Below, piece after piece: positions 37,282 to 45,429 of a DNA stretch of 64,000 bases (the stretch's first letter is position 1; the number at the start of each line of letters is the position of its first letter). The position numbers and the translations under genes were made by a program. The stretch lies in NCBI RefSeq assembly GCF_024171535.1, contig NZ_JALJZV010000013.1:1-64000 (forward strand), given 5' to 3'. A model generated the notes under the pieces. That model was not told the origin of the DNA, made no database searches, and was given only the letters and a program-made list of their open reading frames with translations. Source of the stretch: Flavobacterium sp. HSC-61S13. Its GTDB lineage: Bacteria; Bacteroidota; Bacteroidia; Flavobacteriales; Flavobacteriaceae.

Positions 37282-37839
37282 TTATTTATCCGTTAATAGT
37301 TTTTTTAATTGATCCCATCGAGGATCAGTATCATTATCTTTGTTACTTTCAATTTCTTCGTTCTCTTCTTCTTCCTCTTTTTCCTTGCTATAACCTAAAT
37401 AGTCTAAAGCTTCAGAATCTAAACTCCCGTCTAAAACTCCAGGGTGAACCCTTTTGTGCGGAATAGATAAGGCAATCATTTCATAAACATATTGAGCCAC
37501 ATCAATTTTGTGTTCATTAAAAGGAATGACAATGTATTTGTCGTGATCCTCATTAAATTTGTCGCCAAACTTAACGATGATCTCTAATTTTCCTTTTAAG
37601 GGCATATCAAAATCCTGAGCTGTAACGTCACATGGAACATTTACATGGCCTTCAAACGAGAAGGAAAACTCAAGATGTGTACTTTTTTTATTTAAAAGAA
37701 CGACAACGTCTGCTTTAATATCGTTGAAATCATCAAAATTATAAAGTTCAAAGAACGATTTATCTATTTGATTTTCAAACTGGTGTTTTCCTAATTTTAG
37801 CCCTATAAAAGGAATCAAGAATTGTTTTTCATTACTCAT
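37282..37839 (-). CDS. DUF177/YceD family protein
   Basis: A 185-aa DUF177 protein. In other bacteria YceD-family proteins are linked to 23S rRNA accumulation, and they are nearly always next to rpmF, as here. The conserved core is the middle segment (VNVPCDVTAQDFDMPLKG, then YVYEMIALSIPHKRVHPG). A Glu/Asp-rich stretch (KEKEEEEENEEIES) precedes the C-terminal DPRWDQLKKLL, the common ending of the family. It is first in the yceD-rpmF-fabH-accB-accC cluster. Confidence 0.9.
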   Translation of the reverse strand: MSNEKQFLIPFIGLKLGKHQFENQIDKSFFELYNFDDFNDIKADVVVLLNKKSTHLEFSFSFEGHVNVPCDVTAQDFDMPLKGKLEIIVKFGDKFNEDHDKYIVIPFNEHKIDVAQYVYEMIALSIPHKRVHPGVLDGSLDSEALDYLGYSKEKEEEEENEEIESNKDNDTDPRWDQLKKLLTDK

Positions 37840-37859
37840 GAGAACATGATTTGAGCGTG

Positions 37860-37887
37860 CAAAGATATAAAATAATTATAATTACAA
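37860..37887 (-). promoter_or_regulatory. Probable promoter of the DUF177-rpmF cluster
   Basis: On the minus strand TTG (37885-37887), a 17-nt spacer, TATCTTTG (37860-37867), 20 nt before the ATG. Confidence 0.55.
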
Positions 37888-37895
37888 GCAGGTTA

Positions 37896-38960
37896 TCAAT
37901 ATTTTTTTGATGTAAAATCTTTTTGTCGTGTAACTAACGGCTCTTTAATGAGTTCTGCATTGATTTTTCGGTTCTTAAAAACATCTATAGCTAAATATAT
38001 CGCTTCTCTGAATGAGCTAGGATCAGCCAAGCCTTTTCCGGCTATTTCATACGCAGTTCCATGATCTGGCGAGGTGCGTATTTTATTAAGTCCTGCGGTG
38101 TAATTTACTCCAGTTCCAAACGCGAGTGTTTTAAATGGTGTTAGGCCTTGGTCGTGGTAACAAGCCAGGATGGCATCAAATTTTTCGTACTGATTGGAGC
38201 CGAAAAAACTATCAGCAGCAAAAGGTCCTGTTATTAAAATGCCTTCGCCAAAGAGCTTTTTAACAGTTGGGTTGATGGTTTTTAGTTCTTCCTGCCCAAT
38301 AACGCCGTTATCTCCACTATGCGGATTTAATCCCAAAAGGGCAATACGCGGTTTTAAGATGTTAAAATCTTCTTTCAAACACTTATTCAGTGTTTTTACT
38401 TTGCGTATAATCAGTTCTGCTGTGATTTCTTTGGCAACGTCTTTTAATGGAACGTGATCTGTTAACAAACCGATGCGTAGTGAATCGCTAACCATCAACA
38501 TCATCGCATCACCTTCTAGCTCTTGATTGAGGTAATCTGTGTGGCCAGGATGTTTAAAGTCTTCATCCTGAATGTTGTACTTATTGATGGGGGCGGTCAC
38601 TAAAACATCAATCAAATCGGCTTTTAACGCCGCAGTAGCTTCGGTAAATGATTTAATCGCGTATTTTCCGATCAAAGGATCGTTGGTCCCAAAGCTTACA
38701 TTGACAGTCTCTTTCCAGAGGTTTAATACGTTTATTTTTCCTTTAACGGCTTGTTCTAAATGGTCTATTCCGTGTATGGCAGCATTGTTGCCTAATATTT
38801 TCTTTACAAAAGAGAAAGGCTTTGAATTGGCAAAAATTATTGGGGTACACAATTCGAGCATGCGGTTGTCTTCGAAAGTTTTAAGGATGATCTCGCTTCC
38901 GATTCCGTTCATGTCTCCGATTGAAATGCCAAGCTTTATGTTTTCTTCTTGATGGTTCAT
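37896..38960 (-). CDS. pdxA: 4-hydroxythreonine-4-phosphate dehydrogenase
   Basis: A 354-aa NAD-dependent enzyme of the DXP-dependent pyridoxal phosphate pathway. The metal-binding histidines are in FKHPGHTDYL, ACYHDQGLTPFKTLAFG and RTSPDHGTAYEIAG, all family signatures. The ATG at 38958-38960 gives MNHQEENIKLGISIGDMNGIG, the normal start; the frame extends 49 codons further, but those residues overlap the divergent ribE gene and are not family-like. PLP is also the cofactor of the MocR regulator in this window. Confidence 0.94.
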   Translation of the reverse strand: MNHQEENIKLGISIGDMNGIGSEIILKTFEDNRMLELCTPIIFANSKPFSFVKKILGNNAAIHGIDHLEQAVKGKINVLNLWKETVNVSFGTNDPLIGKYAIKSFTEATAALKADLIDVLVTAPINKYNIQDEDFKHPGHTDYLNQELEGDAMMLMVSDSLRIGLLTDHVPLKDVAKEITAELIIRKVKTLNKCLKEDFNILKPRIALLGLNPHSGDNGVIGQEELKTINPTVKKLFGEGILITGPFAADSFFGSNQYEKFDAILACYHDQGLTPFKTLAFGTGVNYTAGLNKIRTSPDHGTAYEIAGKGLADPSSFREAIYLAIDVFKNRKINAELIKEPLVTRQKDFTSKKY

Positions 38961-39018
38961 AATAAGCTGTAATTTATTGCTAATTTTGTAAGCAAATTTA
39001 ATGAAAATAAATCGAGTT
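38961..39018. promoter_or_regulatory. Divergent pdxA/ribE promoter region
   Basis: Two TAnnTTTG matches face apart: TAATTTTG (38981-38988, plus, for ribE) and TAAATTTG (38993-39000, minus, for pdxA). Both -33 elements are weak, so the assignment is tentative. Confidence 0.45.
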
Positions 39019-39606
39019 ATGTTTACAGGAATTGTGGAATCCTTCGGGATCGTCGAAAAAATCATCAAAGAGGGAGAGAATTTACATCTTACTATGACGG
39101 CTGCCATGGCGGGTGAATTAAAAATTGATCAAAGTGTTAGTCATAATGGGATTTGTCTAACCGTAGTGGATTTGACCGATTCATCGTATACGGTGACAGC
39201 GATTAAAGAGACCATAGAGAAAACGGCTATCGGAAATTGGAAAGTAGGGGATCGGGTCAATTTAGAACGTGCGATGATTTTGGGAGCGCGATTAGACGGG
39301 CATTTGGTTCAAGGACATGTTGATCAAACGGCGCGCTGTGTATCGATAGAAGATTCAGAGGGTAGTACCTATTTCGGTTTTGAGTACGATGAAAAACTTG
39401 CAAATTTAACCATTGAGAAAGGATCGATAACCGTAGATGGTACGAGTTTAACCGTAGTGGATTCAGGTCGAAATACTTTTAAAGTAGCTATTATACCATA
39501 TACTCTGGCGCATACTTTGTTCGGTACTTACCAAGTAGGGAGTTTAGTAAATTTGGAATTTGATGTCATCGGCAAGTATGTTTCTAAAATGATGTCCTTG
39601 CGCTAA
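39019..39606 (+). CDS. ribE: Riboflavin synthase alpha chain
   Basis: A 195-aa enzyme converting two 6,7-dimethyl-8-ribityllumazines to riboflavin. It has two similar lumazine-binding barrels: N-terminal MFTGIVESFG with SVSHNGICLTVVD, and C-terminal LANLTIEKGSITVDGTSLTVVD. The interdomain GHLVQGHVDQT is typical. The ATG at 39019 gives the invariant MFTGIV start; six upstream codons from 39001 are excluded. Confidence 0.96.
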   Translation: MFTGIVESFGIVEKIIKEGENLHLTMTAAMAGELKIDQSVSHNGICLTVVDLTDSSYTVTAIKETIEKTAIGNWKVGDRVNLERAMILGARLDGHLVQGHVDQTARCVSIEDSEGSTYFGFEYDEKLANLTIEKGSITVDGTSLTVVDSGRNTFKVAIIPYTLAHTLFGTYQVGSLVNLEFDVIGKYVSKMMSLR

Positions 39607-39675
39607 AATCTGCTGAAGAAATCCAACGGATATTAAAATTTTAACTGTTATAACGGGTGGAATATCGATGTGTTT

Positions 39676-39707
39676 TTTGTCTAACTCCTTAGAATACATT
39701 ATATTTA
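39676..39707 (+). promoter_or_regulatory. Probable promoter of the DUF1266 gene
   Basis: TTTG (39676-39679), a 20-nt spacer, then TATATTTA (39700-39707; 7 of 8 consensus), 31 nt before the ATG. Confidence 0.45.
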
Positions 39708-39738
39708 CTAGGTTGTGCAATCGTAAAAATATAATATT

Positions 39739-40461
39739 ATGGAATATGCTTCAGAAACTTCAGGATGGAAAGACGATTTTTATCGCAAATATAGATTAAC
39801 TACAGTACCAGAGCATTTATTGATTATAGGTAGTTTTTTAATCGAGGCCAATTACAAAAGCGACAGCAGTACTTTGAGGTCGAGGTTGGATCCGGCAAAG
39901 ATTGAAAACATCTTGAATCAGGCTTGGTGCGTAGTAAGTTCTAGAAATGCCAAACAGCTTATCGAGAGTCTTTTAAACCTTCCGAGCGTTCACAATTACA
40001 AAGACGTTGCTGAGTCGGTCTTGATTCAACAAAAATCACATCCCAAATATCCCGTAGCCTCAGTCTTACTTGCAGAGCAGGGTAAGTTGTACCATTTTAT
40101 TGATAAAAAATGCGAGACGAGGTTTTTTGATTGTGGCTACTCATTTAATCTAGAATCCTATGCTAAGATTACGAATATAGCAAGCTGGGACATTGAAAGA
40201 GCTGGGCTGATTATCCGATATGCTTTTACCATTGGCTGGCTTACCGAAGAAGAATCTGTTAATTATCTTAAAAGAGCCTATGCCGTTGCGGAACTGAATT
40301 ATTCGAATTGGTGTCAATATTTCATCGGTTATCTAAAAGGTCGCGCCTTATTATTTGATACTTCAGAGGACGAATCCAGTAATTATATCTTGGTTTTAAA
40401 TGAAATCATGCAACAGCCGGAAATTTATTTCCACCATTATCCCTTAACTCAAAGGAATTAA
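39739..40461 (+). CDS. DUF1266 domain protein
   Basis: A 240-aa cytoplasmic protein. The C-terminal half (about 130-225) resembles DUF1266: SWDIERAGLIIRYAFTIGWLTEEES and NWCQYFIGYLKGRALL, where Trp, Arg, Gly and Tyr are typical. The N-terminal half is helical and not recognised. DUF1266 proteins have no established function and occur beside varied stress or secretion genes. It lies 101 nt upstream of the sigma-factor operon on the same strand, and could be expressed with it. Confidence 0.7.
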   Translation: MEYASETSGWKDDFYRKYRLTTVPEHLLIIGSFLIEANYKSDSSTLRSRLDPAKIENILNQAWCVVSSRNAKQLIESLLNLPSVHNYKDVAESVLIQQKSHPKYPVASVLLAEQGKLYHFIDKKCETRFFDCGYSFNLESYAKITNIASWDIERAGLIIRYAFTIGWLTEEESVNYLKRAYAVAELNYSNWCQYFIGYLKGRALLFDTSEDESSNYILVLNEIMQQPEIYFHHYPLTQRN

Positions 40462-40562
40462 TAATGGTAGTTTAGGTTAGATGGATGTTAAAATTCGTAT
40501 AATGTGTGACTTTTACTTAAATCTGGTGTCTAAATTCTATTTGACCATTAGATAACGTAGTT

Positions 40563-41141
40563 ATGGAGTTAGATTCGATAGGACATATTAATATTGAAGA
40601 TGAAGAACTGGTGGCCTTGGTCATAGAGACTGGTGATACGTCCTATTTCGGGATCTTATACGACAGATATTCAAATTTAGTTTACAATAAGTGCAGGAGT
40701 TTTTCTGGATCTGATGCGATGGCTCAAGACTTGACACACGACATCTTTATACAATTGTTTGTTAAGTTGGATACTTTTAAGGGGAATTCAAAGTTTTCGA
40801 CATGGCTGTTTTCTTTTACTTATAATCATTGTGTCAATTTTTATAACCGCGATTTAAAAAAGAAAAACCTAGAGACCGATTTAATAGACGAATATAATTA
40901 CAGTATTCCCGTAGGGGAAACCGATATAGCGGATGAGGAAATTCTCGCTATGAATGCGGAAAAGTTGCAACGCGCACTAAAAATTGCTGAACCCGAAGAA
41001 AAAGTGGTGTTGCTTATGAAGTACCAAGATGACCTGTCTATAAAAACCATTGCTGAACAAGTTGGTATCGGTGAAAGTGCCGTAAAGATGCGGTTACATA
41101 GGGCAAAGAAAAGGGTTTTGGAAATCTATAATTCGTTGTAA
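40563..41141 (+). CDS. ECF-family RNA polymerase sigma factor
   Basis: A 192-aa sigma-70 factor of the extracytoplasmic-function class. Region 2 is about 25-95 (YFGILYDRYSNLVYNKC, QDLTHDIFIQLFVKLDTFKGNSKFSTWLFSFTYNHCVNF) and region 4 is about 135-190 (LMKYQDDLSIKTIAEQVGIGESAVKMRLHRAKKRVLE, the -35-binding helix-turn-helix). No anti-sigma FecR-like gene follows. Instead the next gene starts 2 nt later and encodes a 70-aa protein, then a membrane protein. Confidence 0.93.
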   Translation: MELDSIGHINIEDEELVALVIETGDTSYFGILYDRYSNLVYNKCRSFSGSDAMAQDLTHDIFIQLFVKLDTFKGNSKFSTWLFSFTYNHCVNFYNRDLKKKNLETDLIDEYNYSIPVGETDIADEEILAMNAEKLQRALKIAEPEEKVVLLMKYQDDLSIKTIAEQVGIGESAVKMRLHRAKKRVLEIYNSL

Positions 41142-41143
41142 AA

Positions 41144-41356
41144 ATGGCAAATCCTTTTAAAAAAATTTTACATGATAAAAAGTTGCCCGAAATCATTAAA
41201 GTTCGGGTCACAGATAATGTTGCACTTATAAAATTATCTTTAGAAGTGGCGGAATTATTTGCGATAAAATTGCCAAATGTTATGGCAAGTTTACTTAAAG
41301 ACACTCATACGGAAGACACAAAAACGGATAATTTTAACAAAACAACAAATGAATAG
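41144..41356 (+). CDS. 70-aa protein between sigma factor and membrane protein
   Basis: A 70-aa soluble protein of unknown function, with a basic N-terminus (MANPFKKILHDKKLPEIIKVRV) and an amphipathic helical stretch (VALIKLSLEVAELFAIKLPNVMASLL). No family is recognised. It starts 2 nt after the sigma factor stop and its stop codon overlaps the start of the next gene by 8 nt, so translation coupling is likely. A regulator of the sigma factor, or a channel partner, is a hypothesis only. Confidence 0.65.
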   Translation: MANPFKKILHDKKLPEIIKVRVTDNVALIKLSLEVAELFAIKLPNVMASLLKDTHTEDTKTDNFNKTTNE

Positions 41357-42185
41357 TTTCTCACAAACTTTAAACATAGACGACCCTTCTCAATTTATTG
41401 GTTCTTTGATTAATACCTTAGCTACCGGAGTATTAAAAGCTTTGGTTATTTTTCTTTACATTTTCCTGTGTTGGGGCAGTATTAAGTTGATTTCACTACT
41501 GACGAAGAAATTGTTCGTTTGGACTAGAATCGAAAAAATACAACATAATTTTAACGATAATGAGTTTTTAAACAAAGCTAAAATCAAGTTGAACTTGATG
41601 ATGATTATTGATGCTTTTATAAAAGTTTTCTTCGCATTAGTTTTTATGGTTATCGGTGCGGATATGTTTGGATTAGAAATCGTTTCTGCGCAGGTAGGGA
41701 ACTTTGTAGCATTAATTCCTCAATTCTTTATTTCCTTGCTGATTTTTATTTCGGGTTTATATTTGGCTTCTTGGCTAAAAAGAGCCATGATAAATTTTTT
41801 AGCTGTAGTAGGTTTTCGGGGAGCCAAGTTGTTAGGTCAGCTAGTTTTTTACGTGATGTTTCTCTTTGTTACTATTGTTGCGTTAAATCAAGCCGGAATA
41901 AATACCGATATAATTACTCATAATATATCAATCATTATAGGGGCTGTTTTTGTAGCAATCGCTTTATCACTTGGTATGGGATCCAAAGAATTGGTAACAT
42001 TATTATTATATTCATTCTATGCGCGTAAGAACCTTAAAGTGGGTAAGCGAATTAGAATTAATGAGTTGGAAGGGATAATACTTTCCATTGATAATATATA
42101 CCTATGTTTGGATATTTCAGGAAAAAACACCCTGATTCCGATAAAAAATGTTTCCTATAGTGTGATTGAATTTCTAGATAATTAG
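41349..42185 (+). CDS. Membrane protein with conserved TM helices, mechanosensitive-channel-like
   Basis: A 278-aa inner-membrane protein related to the 'conserved TM helix'/MscS-like family. Several membrane segments are visible (ALVIFLYIFLCWGSIKLISLL, FVALIPQFFISLLIFISGLYLASWL, LLGQLVFYVMFLFVTIVAL, IIIGAVFVAIALSLGMGSKEL), followed by a small beta-like cytoplasmic tail. The start is ATG at 41349, sharing bases with the end of the 70-aa gene. Ion-channel activity is inferred from the family. Confidence 0.8.
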   Translation: MNSFSQTLNIDDPSQFIGSLINTLATGVLKALVIFLYIFLCWGSIKLISLLTKKLFVWTRIEKIQHNFNDNEFLNKAKIKLNLMMIIDAFIKVFFALVFMVIGADMFGLEIVSAQVGNFVALIPQFFISLLIFISGLYLASWLKRAMINFLAVVGFRGAKLLGQLVFYVMFLFVTIVALNQAGINTDIITHNISIIIGAVFVAIALSLGMGSKELVTLLLYSFYARKNLKVGKRIRINELEGIILSIDNIYLCLDISGKNTLIPIKNVSYSVIEFLDN

Positions 42186-42449
42186 ACTCGAATTCTTGAG
42201 TATGCATGGACTCTTAACGAAACAGTAGATTGATTACTGAAGTTACTGTCAAATCCTGATTTTTGTTGCTTGATGCCTCTGTAACGGTGGCTGTTTTAAT
42301 TCTTGGTAGTGGTGTTTTTTTTTTTAGAACGGTGACTTTTTAAAGCTATAGTGTCTAAATAAATACAAACTAACTGTAAAGAAAAGCAAAGCCGTCTCTT
42401 GTAATATCTTTTAAGGGGATATGGCTAGGTAATTAAGAATCACAATACT

Positions 42450-43295
42450 ATGAGCAAAATAACTTTTATCTACTGTGTTTTATTAATGGGATGTCCGATG
42501 TTGATTTTTTCTCAAACAGGACTGTATACTGTGACGCCTAAGGCAACTCTAGATGTCTCAAAAAACGAGAAAGTTTCGTCAGAGAGAGGAGTGATTATTC
42601 CTCGTTTATCTGGAGAAGAATTAGCAGAGAACGACGCCTTTTATGGAAGTGACCAAGAAGGTACTTTGATCTTTGTCACCGAAGGGGTTTCAAAAGAGAA
42701 GTCTACTCACAAGACTGTAGAAGTTACTAAAAAAGGAATGTATGTTTATCATCACGAGCCACATAGACAATGGAAACCTACAATTCGTGGTAAATCGCAG
42801 ATGACTGATAATAAAGTCTTCGTCATTATTAATAGTGCGGGAACAAGACTAATGACGTCAGATACAGAGGCCATTAGATGGAGTTCGAGTTTTGATGGAG
42901 CTAATTCACATTTAATTTCCCTCCAAAATAATGCGACAGATATTGTTTTACCTCCTTTTAAAACCTTGAAAATACATGGGAGTATTCCTATTGGATTTGG
43001 CAGTGGCTCTGAAAGTCAGAAAAAAATAGCCTCTAGCCTGAGAAGTGATTTGATTTTAATAAATCAGCAGCCGGGTGTTGAGTTGTATAGCTCAAGCCCG
43101 GGTTTTGCCCGCTCATCCAATTATACAGCAACTAACCAAGGTGGGGCAACGCCAGCCGTGATGATTTTGTATACTGGAATAACTGGAGCTACCCTTAGAG
43201 CAAATGCAACGAGAGAAGGAAATAAACGGACTAATATAGCAGGTGGTGCCGCACATAACACCATAGGCACATATTTAATTATTGAGGAAATTTAA
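42450..43295 (+). CDS. Secreted paralog A, fibre-like surface protein
   Basis: A 281-aa exported protein with a signal peptide ending LIFSQ. Its N-terminal module (LYTVTPKATLDVSK, then GVIIPRLSGEEL, then GTLIFVTEG) is shared with the next two proteins and the 899-aa protein. The C-terminal half is beta-rich and ends NTIGTYLIIEEI, with a layout suggesting a C1q- or tail-fibre-like jelly roll. No type IX C-terminal signal is obvious. It is the first of three paralogs and may form a fibre or coat; function unknown. Confidence 0.7.
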   Translation: MSKITFIYCVLLMGCPMLIFSQTGLYTVTPKATLDVSKNEKVSSERGVIIPRLSGEELAENDAFYGSDQEGTLIFVTEGVSKEKSTHKTVEVTKKGMYVYHHEPHRQWKPTIRGKSQMTDNKVFVIINSAGTRLMTSDTEAIRWSSSFDGANSHLISLQNNATDIVLPPFKTLKIHGSIPIGFGSGSESQKKIASSLRSDLILINQQPGVELYSSSPGFARSSNYTATNQGGATPAVMILYTGITGATLRANATREGNKRTNIAGGAAHNTIGTYLIIEEI

Positions 43296-43363
43296 ACTGA
43301 ATTGTTTTCGTGTTCACGATAGTTCTTTACATGAAGTCATTAAAAAATAAATATTATAGATAT

Positions 43364-44197
43364 ATGAAAAATGTATTTATCGCATTTCTACTATTATGTT
43401 GTTGTAATCTCAATGCACAAATCGGAATAAATGAAAGAGAACCTAAAGTATCTCTACATATTAATAAACAGACTTCTGATGATCAGGCGGTGGGAGTTCT
43501 TTTTCCTAGACTGCCCGCAGATCAATTATCAACCAGATTAGCCGGGGAATTAGATGGGGTCTTGGTTTACGTTACGGAACCCGCTTCCAATCTGACCGGT
43601 GCTTTAAGAGAAGTTGTTCAAAGGGGGTATTATTATTACGATGCAAACTCTAATATATGGTCTTTATTAGGAAGACGTAACACTAATATTATAGAAGAGG
43701 ACGGACTTATTTATGCTAAAATTTCGAGAAATGGTAGATATGCTTTAAAATATCCATCAAACAATAATAATACTAATTTCGTTGATAATTTTTTGACATG
43801 GCACGCTATCCAAGGAACCCCAAAATCCAATCTGATAAGCATCGATGCCGATCAAACTACTATCCGGTTTCCCAAAGGTCATTTGTTTAAAATTACGGCG
43901 ATGATTAGTATTGTCTCAGCTAATAAGCCGGGATATGTAGTTACCCGATTTGAATCTCAAAGTTCGAAACCCCTTGAGGTGTCGTCATGGGGCTATCTTG
44001 AAACAAATAATGAAGCCTATCAAGACGGCGGAGTTGCGCACGCTACAACGGTGATTGATACGCATAGTCAGGAAATGGCTATACGATTAAATGCGCCAGT
44101 ATATGGACATCGGTCAGGAAATCGTTTTCTGGAAATTGCAGGTAATGAAAACGAAGATCCATATTATTATACACATCTTATCATAGAAGAATTGTAA
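43364..44197 (+). CDS. Secreted paralog B, fibre-like surface protein
   Basis: A 277-aa exported protein. The ATG at 43364 gives a good signal peptide (LLLCCCNLNAQ); two earlier in-frame starts would extend a poor N-terminus. The shared module is IGINEREPKVSLHINK, then GVLFPRLPADQL, then GVLVYVTEP, and a GYYYYDANSNIWSLLG tryptophan element. The C-terminal beta-rich half ends THLIIEEL. Paralog of the flanking genes, with 68 nt before it and 18 nt after it. Confidence 0.7.
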   Translation: MKNVFIAFLLLCCCNLNAQIGINEREPKVSLHINKQTSDDQAVGVLFPRLPADQLSTRLAGELDGVLVYVTEPASNLTGALREVVQRGYYYYDANSNIWSLLGRRNTNIIEEDGLIYAKISRNGRYALKYPSNNNNTNFVDNFLTWHAIQGTPKSNLISIDADQTTIRFPKGHLFKITAMISIVSANKPGYVVTRFESQSSKPLEVSSWGYLETNNEAYQDGGVAHATTVIDTHSQEMAIRLNAPVYGHRSGNRFLEIAGNENEDPYYYTHLIIEEL

Positions 44198-44215
44198 TGG
44201 TTAAAACCCTAAAAA

Positions 44216-45040
44216 ATGATAAAAACTACTATTCAGATTTTATGCTTATCTCTTTCATGGAGTGGATTTGCTCAAAATGTCGGGATGTATACTCATCAAC
44301 CCAATGTTGATTTAGAAATTGCCACAAATGTTGACGACTTAATTCCGAATGGACTTATGGTGCCTAAGATTAGTGGAATGGACTTAAAAAACAAAGATCT
44401 TCTCTATAATAGCGATCAAGACGGAATCATGGTTTTTGTATTTGATCCATTATTAATCCCAGATATCGGTGGAAAAACAGAAAAAGTAACAGAACAAGGT
44501 TACTTTTACTACGATGCAATGAGAACCAAATGGGAAAAATTGGATCGATATACTAATGTGGTTGCAGAAAAAACAATTCTAAAAATTGATAAAAACGTGC
44601 AGCAGCAGGTCATGAATACCGGTACAGCAGTAAGCTGGAATGCAATCTCAGGAAAAAAGAATAGTGATAATGATGTTCTGCTCACAGGTGTGAATCAGTC
44701 GGTTATATCTATTGCGCCTGGTAAATCTTACAAATTGATGGCGATGGTTGGAATCGGATCAAATTCGGAAAGCACTTATTTAAAAACCCAATTTAAATTA
44801 GTAGAACCCTTAACTGCCAATGCACAACTTTACTTCAGTAGCCCTGGAACTAGTGAATCGAGCTCCTTAGCAAATTCCAAGGGAGCGGGAACGTATGCCG
44901 TGTGTTATTTGTATTCTGGTGATCTAGGCATTAAGTTAATGTTAGAAGCCCGCGGTCCAGTAGGTGGAACTGTAACCTATGTTGCTGGTCAATCAACTGG
45001 ACAGCAAGAAGGAACACTAATAGTAATTCAAGAATTGTAG
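44216..45040 (+). CDS. Secreted paralog C, fibre-like surface protein
   Basis: A 274-aa exported protein with signal peptide ending SGFAQ. The shared module is VGMYTHQPNVDLEIATN, then GLMVPKISGMDL, then GIMVFVFDP, and GYFYYDAMRTKWEKL. The C-terminal half is beta-rich (SIAPGKSYKLMAMVGIGS) and ends GTLIVIQEL. The three paralogs have diverged strongly outside these motifs, so they are old duplicates. A terminator follows. Confidence 0.7.
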   Translation: MIKTTIQILCLSLSWSGFAQNVGMYTHQPNVDLEIATNVDDLIPNGLMVPKISGMDLKNKDLLYNSDQDGIMVFVFDPLLIPDIGGKTEKVTEQGYFYYDAMRTKWEKLDRYTNVVAEKTILKIDKNVQQQVMNTGTAVSWNAISGKKNSDNDVLLTGVNQSVISIAPGKSYKLMAMVGIGSNSESTYLKTQFKLVEPLTANAQLYFSSPGTSESSSLANSKGAGTYAVCYLYSGDLGIKLMLEARGPVGGTVTYVAGQSTGQQEGTLIVIQEL

Positions 45041-45137
45041 AGATAGGGAAATAGTGAGCGTCAGGTAATCTATAGTTGTTGTTCCTATTGTCTAAAGAAA
45101 GTTGATTAAGGTTTTACAACTGTTGAGCCTTTCCATA

Positions 45138-45181
45138 AAAAACAGGATTTAGTTATAAAAAATAACTAAATCCTGTTTTTT
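45138..45181 (+). terminator. Terminator of the paralog trio
   Basis: Near-perfect hairpin with 18-nt arms (AAAACAGGATTTAGTTAT and complement) and a T-rich run, about 100 nt past the third paralog. Confidence 0.9.
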
Positions 45182-45429
45182 ATTAAGTTAGATATCTGCC
45201 TTTTAGTGGAATAAAAGCGCCTCTGATTTAAAAACTCTCATATTTTTATTCTTTTAGTATTTTTAATTTTGGTGCGCTAAGTGTTTAATTGTTTTTTTTG
45301 AATTTACCTTATGTTTTTTAATAAAAAAACAGCAAGATAAGATCGTTTTTTGGCTTTTTTAGGCCTTTTTTTGTGACTTATTCTATATGACGTGTCTAAA
45401 CGATTGAAAGAACGTTAAAAATAGATATT
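45182..45429. other. Upstream region of the repeat protein gene
   Basis: About 250 bp of very AT-rich DNA without a gene. It must carry the promoter of the 899-aa protein, but no clean TAnnTTTG element was seen. Confidence 0.4.

Noticed and set aside
38961..39107. N-terminal extension of pdxA
   Set aside because: It would overlap the divergent ribE gene; the family N-terminus begins at the ATG at 38958-38960.
42186..42449. Hidden small gene or RNA between the channel-like gene and paralog A
   Set aside because: No start with a plausible frame, no clear hairpin with a T run and no consensus promoter were found.
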